A stretch of DNA of 47,677 bases, taken from contig JAJDEA010000146.1 of assembly GCA_029260035.1 (NCBI GenBank), positions 1 to 47,677 of the forward strand, read 5' to 3'. Origin of the DNA: Phycisphaerae bacterium (lineage in GTDB: Bacteria > Planctomycetota > Phycisphaerae > UBA1845). Of this stretch, positions 18,547 to 26,746 are shown piece by piece; positions within the stretch are counted from its first letter, which is position 1; each line of letters begins with the position of its first letter. Under the pieces are notes generated by a model. It saw only the letters and a list, made by a program, of their open reading frames with translations. It made no database searches and was not told where the DNA came from. A program made the translations under genes and the position numbers.

Positions 18547-18903
18547 ATGACGCTTTCCAAGGAAGAAGAAAACCTGCTGAACGAGATCCAGATAAACATT
18601 GCAACCCTGTCGATTTTGGATCTTGACTCTCTTCATGCGCAGATAGATTGGGAGTTTCGCGAGAACGCTCCCAAGACATGGGATGAGTCGAAGAAGGCAC
18701 TTGACTTGATGGGTAGACCGCAAAATGGCTATCCCGACCTTGACCATCCTGACAGCGTTAATTACCGGCGGGAGGTGGTTTTTGTGCGGGTTGTGGCAGA
18801 GCTACTTCGCCGGCGCTCGGGGGAATTCAGTGGTGGTTCGCGGAATCCGTTCAAACGTCGCACGGCAAGAAAATGGCTTCTTAAATTGATTGACCTTTAC
18901 TGA
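18547..18903 (+). CDS. Small soluble protein, unknown function
   Basis: A 118-residue, mostly helical, charged protein. The composition looks coding: EEENLLNEIQINIATLSILD, then AELLRRRSGEFSGGSRNPFK, then a basic C-terminus. No domain is recognised. AGGAG at 18531-18535 lies 11 bases from the ATG, a little far but usable. It follows the VOC gene at about 220 bases, so a shared transcript is uncertain. Confidence 0.5.
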   Translation: MTLSKEEENLLNEIQINIATLSILDLDSLHAQIDWEFRENAPKTWDESKKALDLMGRPQNGYPDLDHPDSVNYRREVVFVRVVAELLRRRSGEFSGGSRNPFKRRTARKWLLKLIDLY

Positions 18904-19053
18904 TAACAATAGCTGAAGATTCTTCCAAAGAGCCTCCGCCTATCAACGAAACCAAAAATGTTTCCGATCACTACAACCGGCTCCCGATTAACCCAGCTCG
19001 GGGCCATAGAGACCTGCTGATTTCGTCACTCACTTTACCGTTTTCGGTAATCT

Positions 19054-19110
19054 CATTACATCATACAACCGCACGCGGCGACGCCAAAGTGATGCGGTGT
19101 TGCTGGTAGG
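19054..19110 (+). repeat. REP-like palindromic repeat, copy D
   Basis: CATTACATCATACAACCGCA, then CGCGGCGACGCCAAAGTGAT, then GCGGTGTTGCTGGTAGG. It shares with copy C a block of about 20 bases (CGCACGCGGCGACGCCAAAG) and has TGCGGTG as closing arm. It lies about 80 bases before the start of the thiamine-binding gene. Confidence 0.75.
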
Positions 19111-19191
19111 GCAAGGCCGCATTCTACCGGCTTTCCGTAGCCTGAGTCTCTACGGGGGGATAGAATGGACAGCGAGAAAAGGAGGTGTGTC

Positions 19192-19497
19192 ATGCATGTG
19201 ATTGTGGATTTGTGCGTGGTGCCGATGGGCGTCGGCGTATCCGTATCGAAATACATCGCGGTTTGCGAGCGAGTGATTAGAGATTCAGGCTTACACTCCA
19301 ACCTTCATCCGCACGGAACGAACATTGAAGGCGAATGGGACGACGTGATGGCTGTCGTAAAGAAGTGCCATGAAGTGCTCCATGATATGGATGTCATTCG
19401 GATCTCGTCGTCGATGCGAATCGGCACACGCACCGACCGAAAACAATCGATGCTCAGCAAGGTCCAAAGCGTTGAAGAAAAACTACGAAGTGAATAG
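19192..19497 (+). CDS. Thiamine-binding protein (MTH1187/DUF77 family)
   Basis: A 101-residue protein of the MTH1187/YkoF-like family (ferredoxin-like fold), reported to bind thiamine or a related pyrimidine and to regulate or handle thiamine precursors. It shows the characteristic start (IVDLCVVPMGVGVSVSKYI) and the ending IGTRTDRKQSMLSKVQSVEEKL, with the central LHPHGTNIEGEWDDVM. I chose the ATG at 19192 because AAGGAGGTG at 19179-19187 is a near-perfect ribosome-binding site. The earlier ATG at 19165 has none. It is not next to thiamine genes here. Confidence 0.85.
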   Translation: MHVIVDLCVVPMGVGVSVSKYIAVCERVIRDSGLHSNLHPHGTNIEGEWDDVMAVVKKCHEVLHDMDVIRISSSMRIGTRTDRKQSMLSKVQSVEEKLRSE

Positions 19498-19925
19498 TCG
19501 GATCGCGCGATCTGGCAGGCTCCGCTCCGCTTGTTTCACTCGCTACGCTACGTCCGCCAGCTGGTAACACTGATGAGGAAAGACTAACATAAACACAGGC
19601 AAAGTTGGGGGCAGGTCACTGTTGCCTGAGTTGGAGCCGTCTGCTACGTTTGTGTGGTGGACGGAGTCAGGGTTGAAGACAAACCGTGCACTGACTAGCA
19701 ATCAGACTCGAAGGGCGGACGAGTGTTTTTTGACTCGTCGGTGCCACTTTCTTCAAGACGACAGAAAAGCGCCGAGTCGTTTGGGGGCGCTCAGATAATT
19801 AATAGTGCGAGGCGACTTCCTGGCGGGCATAATGAAGATGAAGCGGATTGGCATGTTGAGGTACGGCTTGTCTCTTAAACCGATGATCGTCGGATGCAGA
19901 ATCGAAACAGAAAAAGGAGTGAAAC
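19498..19925 (+). other. Long leader region with attenuator-like complementary segments
   Basis: About 430 bases before the cystathionine gamma-synthase-like gene. Four segments can pair in alternative ways. They are GACTCG at 19705-19710 (1), GACGAGT at 19718-19724 (2), GACTCGTC at 19732-19739 (3) and CGAGTCG at 19773-19779 (4). Pairings 1:2, 2:3 and 3:4 exclude one another. A further stem AGCGCC/GGCGCT spans 19768-19791. No poly-T tract, SAM, SAH or cobalamin riboswitch core was found. This could be a regulatory leader or chance. Confidence 0.35.
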
Positions 19926-21068
19926 GTGAAGTTTGATACGAAAGTCGTTCGGGCTGGCATCACGCCTGACCCGACCACGGGTGCAATTATTCCCCCGATC
20001 TACCAGACGGCCACTTACGTTCTGGAGGAAGTGGGCAAGGATAAGGGGTTCGATTACACCCGCTCTACTAATCCCACCCGGCTGACGTTGGAGCGGCAGT
20101 TGGCGAGTATCGAGGGAGGAAAATATGGTGTTAGCTTTGCAAGTGGCATGGCCTCCGTTGATAGCTGTTTGAAGCTACTGAAAGCGGGCGATCACGTCGT
20201 CTGCTCGGACGACGTTTACGGCGGCGTGTCGCGCCATTTCAACAAAGTACTGACAAGATATGGTCTGCACTTCACTTATGTTGATACATCCAGCCCCGAG
20301 AAAGTGAAGGAGGCGATTCGTCCGGAAACGAAGATGCTATGGGTCGAGACGCCGACTAATCCGTTGCTGAAAGTGACTGATGTGGCGGCCATGTCGAGCC
20401 TGGCCAAGTCGCACGATTTAATCTTTGGCGTGGACTCCACGTTTGCCACGCCGGTCTTCCTTCGCCCGCTCGAGTTAGGCGCGGATATTGTTTTGCATAG
20501 CACGACAAAGTACCTGAGTGGGCACAATCAGTTGATAGGCGGGGTCGTCATCACCAATCGAAAGGATATCTTCGATGAGATGAGGTTTATCCAAAAAACG
20601 ATCGGCGCTGTACCCAGTCCGTTCGATTGCTGGCTCACCATGCTCGGGCTGAAAACGCTTCATCTGCGTATGAAGAGGCATGCGTCGAACGCGCAGGCGG
20701 TAGCTGAGTTTCTGGAAGCGCACCCGAAGGTAGAAAAAGTTACCTATCCGGGTTTGCCGTCCCATCCGCAATACGACATAGCCAAGAAACAGATGGACGG
20801 GTTTAGCGGTATGATCTCCTTTGAATTGGTGGGAGGAATAGCCGCAGGTCGAACCGTGATGAACAGCGTCAAGCTTTGCGGCTTGGCGGAGAGCCTCGGT
20901 GCCGTCGAGACTATGATTACGCATCCGGCCACCATGACGCATGTTGAAGTGCCCAAAGAGGAACGAGACGCCAGGGGGCTTACCGACGGACTTGTCCGCC
21001 TTTCCGTGGGAATAGAAGACCCCGATGATATCATTGCGGATCTGGAGCGGGCATTGAAAGAAGTCTAA
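19926..21068 (+). CDS. metB: Cystathionine gamma-synthase-like PLP enzyme (Cys/Met metabolism)
   Basis: A 380-residue PLP enzyme of the MetB/MetC family. The Schiff-base lysine is K195 in HSTTKYLSGH. DYTRSTNPT near residue 43 is typical of the family, and the second-half signature is SLGAVETMITHPATMTH. It most resembles cystathionine gamma-synthase or O-succinyl/O-acetylhomoserine lyases. Some members act as cystathionine beta-lyase or methionine gamma-lyase, so the exact reaction is not fixed. The start is a GTG at 19926 with AGGAG at 19915-19919, six bases away. It converges on thrC and so lies beside other aspartate-family genes. If homoserine is phosphorylated locally, its substrate could be O-phosphohomoserine; that is speculation. 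Confidence 0.88.
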   Translation: MKFDTKVVRAGITPDPTTGAIIPPIYQTATYVLEEVGKDKGFDYTRSTNPTRLTLERQLASIEGGKYGVSFASGMASVDSCLKLLKAGDHVVCSDDVYGGVSRHFNKVLTRYGLHFTYVDTSSPEKVKEAIRPETKMLWVETPTNPLLKVTDVAAMSSLAKSHDLIFGVDSTFATPVFLRPLELGADIVLHSTTKYLSGHNQLIGGVVITNRKDIFDEMRFIQKTIGAVPSPFDCWLTMLGLKTLHLRMKRHASNAQAVAEFLEAHPKVEKVTYPGLPSHPQYDIAKKQMDGFSGMISFELVGGIAAGRTVMNSVKLCGLAESLGAVETMITHPATMTHVEVPKEERDARGLTDGLVRLSVGIEDPDDIIADLERALKEV

Positions 21069-21110
21069 TACTGGAGTGGTCGGAAACCGAGTACTTCACG
21101 GGTTGCTTCG

Positions 21111-22472
21111 TTACGCGTAGCGCGAGAGCAGCCAATCGCGTAACGCGGCATAATCGCAGGACATTTGGCCGTATTCTTCGCGGGATGCGTCTAGGTTGGC
21201 AAGGCTCGGCGGCGGAACGGGATCAACACCGACAACGGCTTTGATTTCGTCAGGGAACTTGGCGGGATGAGCTGTCTCGATGCAGACAGTCAGGTCTTCG
21301 CGTGCGTCCGCATGATCGCGAAAGTACTGCTCCATGCCGGCCCAGCCAACCGCACCGTGTGGCTCCAGTAGTATTCCAAACCGATCGTACACGTTCTTGA
21401 TCGTCGCGCGCGTCTGATCATCCGAAATGCTCACTGCGTAAATATCCCTGCGCATGCGATCGATATCCGGAGCTTTTTGTAGCGTTCCGTTCTCGTCGAG
21501 CCATCCACCGTACAAATCCACCAATCTCGCCAAGTTGGATGGGTGGCCCACATTCATCGCGTTGGAAATGCAAGGCTTTGACGGGGCAATCTTCCGGTAA
21601 CTGCCGGTTCGCAGCAATTCTGGTACTTCGTCATTGGCGTTTGTTGCAACAATGATCCGTCGTATGGGCACCCCCATTTCGCGGGCGATGACCGCGCCCA
21701 TCATGTCTCCGAAATTGCCCGACGGAATTGAGAAGCTGATTGACTCGCGCATAGCCGGACGCGCTAGCTGAACGTATGCATAGCAGTAGTACACACTCTG
21801 TGGCAGCAACCGGCCGATGTTGATGGAGTTGGCCGAAGTAAGGTTGATGGCCGCCAGATCCGGATCGGAGAACGCGCGCTTGACCATGGCTTGGCAATCG
21901 TCGAACTTGCCATCGATTCCAATGGTAGCGACGTTGGCACCAATCGTGGTCATCTGTTTGCGCTGCCGTGCCGAAACTTCCTCTATCGGGAACAGTACAA
22001 CGATCTTGATTCCGTCTACGCCTTGATAGGCATGAGCAACCGCACTTCCCGTATCACCCGACGTGGCCGTCAGTATGACCAGTTGTCCATCCACGCCGTC
22101 CGAAAGCGATCCCATCCACCGGGCCATCATCCGCGCAGCGAAATCTTTGAACGAGGCCGTCGGCCCGCGATCGAGTCGCATAATGTGCTTGTTGCCGTCT
22201 ACATTCTCGATCGGGACGTCAAAGTCGTACACTTCCGCGCACATTCGCTTCATGTGGTCTTCGGAAAAAACACCTTCCGTAAATCGACTCAGCACGTTGA
22301 AAGCGATATCCGCATAGCTTGATTCCGTCCAAGAGGCCAACTCCTCCGACGTGATTTGCGGAAACTGGTCGGGAAGGTAGAGACCGCGGTCCCTCGCTTG
22401 CCCTTCGAGCAACGCTGCATCTAAGGTGACTTCTGGCACACTGCGGTTTGTGCTGTAGTAGTTAATCGGCAT
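21111..22472 (-). CDS. thrC: Threonine synthase
   Basis: Converts O-phosphohomoserine to threonine with PLP. The PLP lysine is in PTASFKDFAARMM. TATSGDTGSAVAHAYQ and SIPSGNFGDMMGAVIAREMG are the phosphate-binding and cofactor loops. The N-terminus (YYSTNRSVPEVTLDAALLEG) fits the bacterial, non-plant type. I use the ATG at 22472 (MPINYY); a GTG three codons upstream is an alternative. The start follows the stop of the upstream gene by about 10 bases, so both are co-transcribed. With that gene as the homoserine kinase analogue the two would make threonine from homoserine. Confidence 0.96.
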   Translation of the reverse strand: MPINYYSTNRSVPEVTLDAALLEGQARDRGLYLPDQFPQITSEELASWTESSYADIAFNVLSRFTEGVFSEDHMKRMCAEVYDFDVPIENVDGNKHIMRLDRGPTASFKDFAARMMARWMGSLSDGVDGQLVILTATSGDTGSAVAHAYQGVDGIKIVVLFPIEEVSARQRKQMTTIGANVATIGIDGKFDDCQAMVKRAFSDPDLAAINLTSANSINIGRLLPQSVYYCYAYVQLARPAMRESISFSIPSGNFGDMMGAVIAREMGVPIRRIIVATNANDEVPELLRTGSYRKIAPSKPCISNAMNVGHPSNLARLVDLYGGWLDENGTLQKAPDIDRMRRDIYAVSISDDQTRATIKNVYDRFGILLEPHGAVGWAGMEQYFRDHADAREDLTVCIETAHPAKFPDEIKAVVGVDPVPPPSLANLDASREEYGQMSCDYAALRDWLLSRYA

Positions 22473-22483
22473 GTTGGGCACCG

Positions 22484-23674
22484 TTAAGATGACTGCATGA
22501 ACTCTTCAATTAGCGTGTTGCCGGGATCGATCAACTCCCCCCCGGCTTCGGCTTCTTTTTCACAAAAGGCCCGGTCCGCGCCCGGCCCAACGTCGGAGCC
22601 AGCTATGCACCAAGGCGGAGGCACGGCCGAATGAGCACGTGTAAGAACCGACGTCGCGTGATCGGGGGCCACCAAAATGCGCCACTGGTCGTGTCCTCGT
22701 ACGGCATTGAGCAGCGGGCCGACAACGTGCTGATCAATACGTTCCAGGGCCAGAATCTTCTCTTCCGCGCTGCCAAGGTGGGCAGCTTCATCCGCTGCTT
22801 CGATGTGTGCAACAACTATGTCATATTTTTCCAGGGCTCGCGTGGCCGCAACACCCTTTGCTTCATAGTCCGTGTCGATATAGCCGGTCGCGCCGGGAAC
22901 TTCGATGACATCTGCACCCATGCAAGTCGCAATGCCGCGAATGATATCTACGGCGGTGATCACTGCGCAACTGCAATTGAAACGCTGTCGAAGAGATGGC
23001 ATCTCAATCGGTCGTCCCTGCCCCCAGAGCCAGATACCATTAACGGGACTGCGACCCTCTTCATGGCGTATACGATTGATCTCGTGATCGGCCAACATCT
23101 CAGCAGCTCGGCGCATGATGCCCATGAGACTCTCTGCTCCGGGACCTTCAGGGCGGTGGCTGTCGACCGGCTGATTGTGGATGTCATGCGGGGGAGCGCA
23201 ACACAGATTTGTATCTCCGAAGTCATCCGCAATCATAAGGTTGCGATAGGACACACCGGTATGGAAGACAAGTTGTTCGTCGGCAAAGAGTTCATTGAGC
23301 TCGCCGATCAACTGATCGGTCTCTTTTTGCGGTATGTGCCCTGCGGTGAAGTCAGCCATTCGACCATCGGCAATGGTGACGAAGTTACAGCGGAAAATGA
23401 CACCTTTCTTGCCAGCGCTTATGCCTTGCGCAGCGGCTTCCAGAGGCGCGCGGCCAGTGTAATAGACACCCGGGTCGTAGCCGAACAACGATAACGTCGC
23501 AACATCTGTGGCGGGAATAAATCCCTCCGGGACTGTCACGGCCCGACCGATTCTGCCGTTTTGTGAAACCCAGTCCATGTTTGGGATTCGCGCCGCTTCC
23601 AGAGGAGTTCGGCCTTCCAGCTCTGGTAGCTGGTCGTCGGACGCTCCGTCGGGCAGGACGATCACATATTTCAT
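22484..23674 (-). CDS. Phosphoglycerate mutase-like protein (ApgM type), probable homoserine kinase analogue
   Basis: A 396-residue alkaline-phosphatase-superfamily protein of the archaeal-type cofactor-independent phosphoglycerate mutase group (COG3635). LPDGASD at the start gives the first metal Asp. ATDVATLSLFGYDP holds the usual active-site Ser. GYDPGVYYTGRAPLEAAAQGI and VAHIEAADEAAHLG, then VAPDHAT, supply later metal ligands. In bacteria this family next to thrC has been proposed as an alternative homoserine kinase (ThrB2), because the usual GHMP-type ThrB is missing. That fits here: thrC begins 12 bases downstream. The start at 23674 (MKYVIVLPDG) is preceded by GGAG; an earlier ATG lies 15 bases upstream. 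True mutase activity cannot be excluded. Confidence 0.86.
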   Translation of the reverse strand: MKYVIVLPDGASDDQLPELEGRTPLEAARIPNMDWVSQNGRIGRAVTVPEGFIPATDVATLSLFGYDPGVYYTGRAPLEAAAQGISAGKKGVIFRCNFVTIADGRMADFTAGHIPQKETDQLIGELNELFADEQLVFHTGVSYRNLMIADDFGDTNLCCAPPHDIHNQPVDSHRPEGPGAESLMGIMRRAAEMLADHEINRIRHEEGRSPVNGIWLWGQGRPIEMPSLRQRFNCSCAVITAVDIIRGIATCMGADVIEVPGATGYIDTDYEAKGVAATRALEKYDIVVAHIEAADEAAHLGSAEEKILALERIDQHVVGPLLNAVRGHDQWRILVAPDHATSVLTRAHSAVPPPWCIAGSDVGPGADRAFCEKEAEAGGELIDPGNTLIEEFMQSS

Positions 23675-23833
23675 CTGGCTCATCTCCATCGGGACTTAGT
23701 TAAGGAGCCTAGCATACGATTAGCAACGGATTTGGTAAACACAAGGCCTGTTATGGTTTGTGCACGCATACCTTTTTGCATAACCTGAGTTCGGAGTACG
23801 CTGTAATGTAATTACAAGACTAAGGCGATTTCA

Positions 23834-24844
23834 ATGCAAGAACCCGAGCGTCAAATCCTGGCGACCCTTCCGACGCCCTTAATCCGCCTGGAGCGACTGG
23901 GACTCAGTCTTGGTGATGCGCAAATCTGGATGAAACGAGACGATCTGACCGGCCTGGAGTTTTCAGGCAACAAGATCCGCAAGCTGGAGTACATAGTCGC
24001 CGACGCATTGTCGCGCGGGTGCGACACGCTGGTGACCGAAGGCACATGCCAATCCAATCACTGCAGGGCGACGGCGGCAGTGTGTGCCAGGTTGGGTTTG
24101 AAATCGGCGCTGTTAATTCGACCCGAACCGTCGAAAGAGATACTGGGCAACCATCTTCTTGACGTCCTGTTCGGCGCGCAGACATGGTTCTATTCGAGCG
24201 ATCACTTTAACGCCAACCGCGAGGAAATCGTTCAGGCCGTTCTTGCGGAGCTAAAGGACGCAGGCCGAAAGCCGCGGTGGGTTCCGATGGGCGCATCCGA
24301 ACCGCTCGGCTGCTGGGGCTATATCCGTGCTGTGACCGAGCTTATCAATCAACTCAAGGACTTGGGAATAACGGAATGCGATGTGATTGTCCCGGTATCT
24401 TCGGGAGGAACATATGCAGGCACCCTCCTTGGTACGCACCTCAACCGGTCAGTGGACGTGCGACTTTGGGGTGTCCCTGTCAGCGACGATATAGACCATC
24501 ACAAGCGCGAAATTACTCAGCTTTGCAGCCAAACGGTGGATGAATTCGAACTGCCAATTGAACCTCCGGACTTACGCATGCAATTCCTCGAAGGTTACGT
24601 CGGTGATGGCTACGCCATTCCAAATGCCGCAGCGATCCGAGCCATCCGTCTGTTGGCTCGAACCGAAGGAATCATTCTTGATCCCGTGTACACAGGCAAG
24701 GCGTTCTGCGCGGTATTGGATGGCGTTCAAGATGGGCGCCTAGGCCGCGATCGACCCGTGATCTTCATCCACACTGGCGGCATCTTCTCGGATTTCGCCT
24801 GGCCGCAAACACTCTTGAAAAACACTTCCCTAGACGGCGAATAG
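23834..24844 (+). CDS. D-cysteine desulfhydrase / ACC deaminase-family PLP enzyme
   Basis: A 336-residue fold type II PLP enzyme. The PLP lysine is in EFSGNKIRKLEY, followed by TEGTCQSNHCRATAA, the cofactor-binding loop, and by PVSSGGTYAGTLLG. The ending IILDPVYTGKAFCAVLDG is typical of the ACC deaminase/D-cysteine desulfhydrase group. The usual annotation is D-cysteine desulfhydrase (releasing H2S and pyruvate). ACC deaminase or L-cysteate lyase activities occur in close relatives. A weak AAGGCGA precedes the ATG. It diverges from the apgM-thrC operon and is a third PLP enzyme in the same 5 kb. Confidence 0.9.
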   Translation: MQEPERQILATLPTPLIRLERLGLSLGDAQIWMKRDDLTGLEFSGNKIRKLEYIVADALSRGCDTLVTEGTCQSNHCRATAAVCARLGLKSALLIRPEPSKEILGNHLLDVLFGAQTWFYSSDHFNANREEIVQAVLAELKDAGRKPRWVPMGASEPLGCWGYIRAVTELINQLKDLGITECDVIVPVSSGGTYAGTLLGTHLNRSVDVRLWGVPVSDDIDHHKREITQLCSQTVDEFELPIEPPDLRMQFLEGYVGDGYAIPNAAAIRAIRLLARTEGIILDPVYTGKAFCAVLDGVQDGRLGRDRPVIFIHTGGIFSDFAWPQTLLKNTSLDGE

Positions 24845-24928
24845 GAAGCCAAACGGGCGACTACCTTGGAAGGTTATCGAGGCCTATGAAGATTCGCGGT
24901 GTATCTGACGCCGCATGATTGGTTTGTT

Positions 24929-26746
24929 CTACCTCGTATGCTGCCGCGGAGAATTCGCAAGTCCGCCGGGGTAGTTCGTATTTCCAACCAAGTCCGCTAG
25001 TTGTTCCAGTAGTGGGTGGAACCCAGAAAAATCAATTGAATCAAAAGGTACCTCTCGACTATGAACAAGTTTAGCGAATGCAGACTTTGAGAGCGCGACA
25101 TTGTGCGCCGTGCCATCAGATTTTCGGTGCAGCACCTCGGTGTCGATGATCTTCAATCGATCTTGCTTGGCACGCGGATTATCGCAACTTAGGGCGTCGT
25201 TAGTGTGACAGCGTCCAGTTTCGTTATCAAATTCGTTACTGAGGAATAACCTGCGTCCATCACTTGTTTTCCGAATTAGATCATTGTCGTTGAAGAGAAG
25301 TTCGATTTCAATGTTGGGGTCGGGGCGATGAGATGGTACCGGTAAGCAAAGTGACCAAATATTGTTACCCCAGTACTTGGGACCGGTTGGAAGGTCCACC
25401 TCTTGTACGATGCTGTCGTTATCGCGGTCGAAAATGAAGAGCTTCGGCTCTGAGTTCCAAACGAAGCGCAGGGTCTTGAGCATTTTCAGGCGGTAACCAT
25501 CACCCTTGGGCGCAGTAGGTGAGTTGCCGTTGATCAAGTGGAGCGGCATGTCGGCTCCGGAGGCCTGAACGGCATGTAGTGCGGCTGAAATGTGAAGCCA
25601 ATCAGAATCACCTTCGGTGAAAATTGTAAGAGAACCTGCGTTCGTCACTACTTCGGGCGGGCGCGGTGGCGGGACGACGTCATGAAAGATTTCGTGAAGT
25701 TGATACTGAAAGGCTACAACTAGTGGATCGTGGCGGCCCCGTACGGCACGAATATGGTTCCATTTCCCGATAACTACTCTGGAAAAATATCGCGGATCGG
25801 GTTCGGTGTAGCGGTGGCGCGAAACGTATTTTGTGAAGTATTCATTCGCGGCGTCAGAGAGGCCAAACTTCTTGATGGCGTGTAGCATTGCCCGCAACTG
25901 TCGAATTCGATGTCGCGGTACGTTTTTTTTCTTGTTAACAATGATCCCCGTAACCATCTGCCGCTGCGCGCGACCAAGTAGTCTGCATTTCCTGGGATTG
26001 GGAGCAAAACCTGAGTTTTCAAATATATTAGATAGCCGTTCAGATAGATTACATAGTTTGTTATGGGCTGCGGAAGAGGCAATTTCGCGCGGAAAGGTTG
26101 CTCGTTTGCAGGAGATCGCAATATCATCTGCGTACCTAGAATATCGGCAATGATGGGTTCGGCAAAGGTCAAGGATTGCGTAATCCATGCCGCGAGCGCA
26201 AACATTTGCGATCATCGGCGCTAGTGGTGAGCCAGTGGCAAGGACATTGTCGTGGCATGTCATGCGTGCAATCGCTGTGGCGACTTCGTTTGAGTAGCCG
26301 AAAGGGTTGGCTAGAAGTATGCCACGAACGCGTCCAAAGTTGATTGATGGAAAGAAATCATGAATGTCAAGTCGGAGTAGCCAGCGGGGACGAATGTGGA
26401 GTGAGGCGTTAGTCAATATCGAACGAGTCTTGACAAACCCGTGTACCCATGAAGCGGGTTTGAAACGGGGTTGTAGTTCTTCATGTATGTTCCGAAGAAT
26501 GCGGCGCAAGTGGGATTTCGGTGCAAAAATTGAACGCTCCGTCCCATCGGATTTTGGAATTGTGAAAGCTGTGTATTTTTGGGCGTCGTTGGCTGCAAAT
26601 GCAAACCAGCGAAATTGGTTGACCGAAACACCAATGCGGGTGGCGAAGGATTCGCAATTGTACAGCAGTGCGGGATTGTACTGCACAGTTGAGGGAATAG
26701 AGGCCCCGGCGGGTGGTACGTTTGCATCTTCGCCATGGCGAGTCAT
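24929..26746 (-). CDS. Retron-type reverse transcriptase fused to a C-terminal TOPRIM domain
   Basis: A 605-residue RNA-directed DNA polymerase. The RT part has LDIHDFF (catalytic D127), YADD at 205-208, and both retron signatures: NASLH at 113-117 (NAxxH) and VTG at 265-267. In RT4 the usual PQGAPTSP is replaced by ATGSPLAP. The C-terminal 235 residues hold TEGDSD at 377-382 and FDRDND at 439-444, the EG and DxD acids of a TOPRIM-like nuclease/primase fold. TOPRIM-fused retron RTs are catalogued among retron subtypes; from memory I think as I-C, which I cannot verify. A retron of this kind would make msDNA and sense or kill on phage infection. No separate effector is seen. The only Shine-Dalgarno-like bases are AGGT, 12 bases upstream. 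Confidence 0.88.
   Translation of the reverse strand: MTRHGEDANVPPAGASIPSTVQYNPALLYNCESFATRIGVSVNQFRWFAFAANDAQKYTAFTIPKSDGTERSIFAPKSHLRRILRNIHEELQPRFKPASWVHGFVKTRSILTNASLHIRPRWLLRLDIHDFFPSINFGRVRGILLANPFGYSNEVATAIARMTCHDNVLATGSPLAPMIANVCARGMDYAILDLCRTHHCRYSRYADDIAISCKRATFPREIASSAAHNKLCNLSERLSNIFENSGFAPNPRKCRLLGRAQRQMVTGIIVNKKKNVPRHRIRQLRAMLHAIKKFGLSDAANEYFTKYVSRHRYTEPDPRYFSRVVIGKWNHIRAVRGRHDPLVVAFQYQLHEIFHDVVPPPRPPEVVTNAGSLTIFTEGDSDWLHISAALHAVQASGADMPLHLINGNSPTAPKGDGYRLKMLKTLRFVWNSEPKLFIFDRDNDSIVQEVDLPTGPKYWGNNIWSLCLPVPSHRPDPNIEIELLFNDNDLIRKTSDGRRLFLSNEFDNETGRCHTNDALSCDNPRAKQDRLKIIDTEVLHRKSDGTAHNVALSKSAFAKLVHSREVPFDSIDFSGFHPLLEQLADLVGNTNYPGGLANSPRQHTR

Noticed and set aside
19498..19925. SAM, SAH or cobalamin riboswitch before the MetB-like gene
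   Set aside because: I looked for the conserved cores and found none. The complementary segments are reported only as a possible attenuator.
22631..23494. 287-codon plus-strand ORF opposite the ApgM-like gene
   Set aside because: It is antisense to a well-conserved gene, has no ribosome-binding site and no recognised similarity. Open antisense frames are common in GC-rich DNA.
24929..26746. Group II intron or diversity-generating retroelement
   Set aside because: The RT lacks maturase X and endonuclease domains, no intron RNA ends were seen, and there is no template/variable repeat pair; NAxxH and VTG point to a retron.
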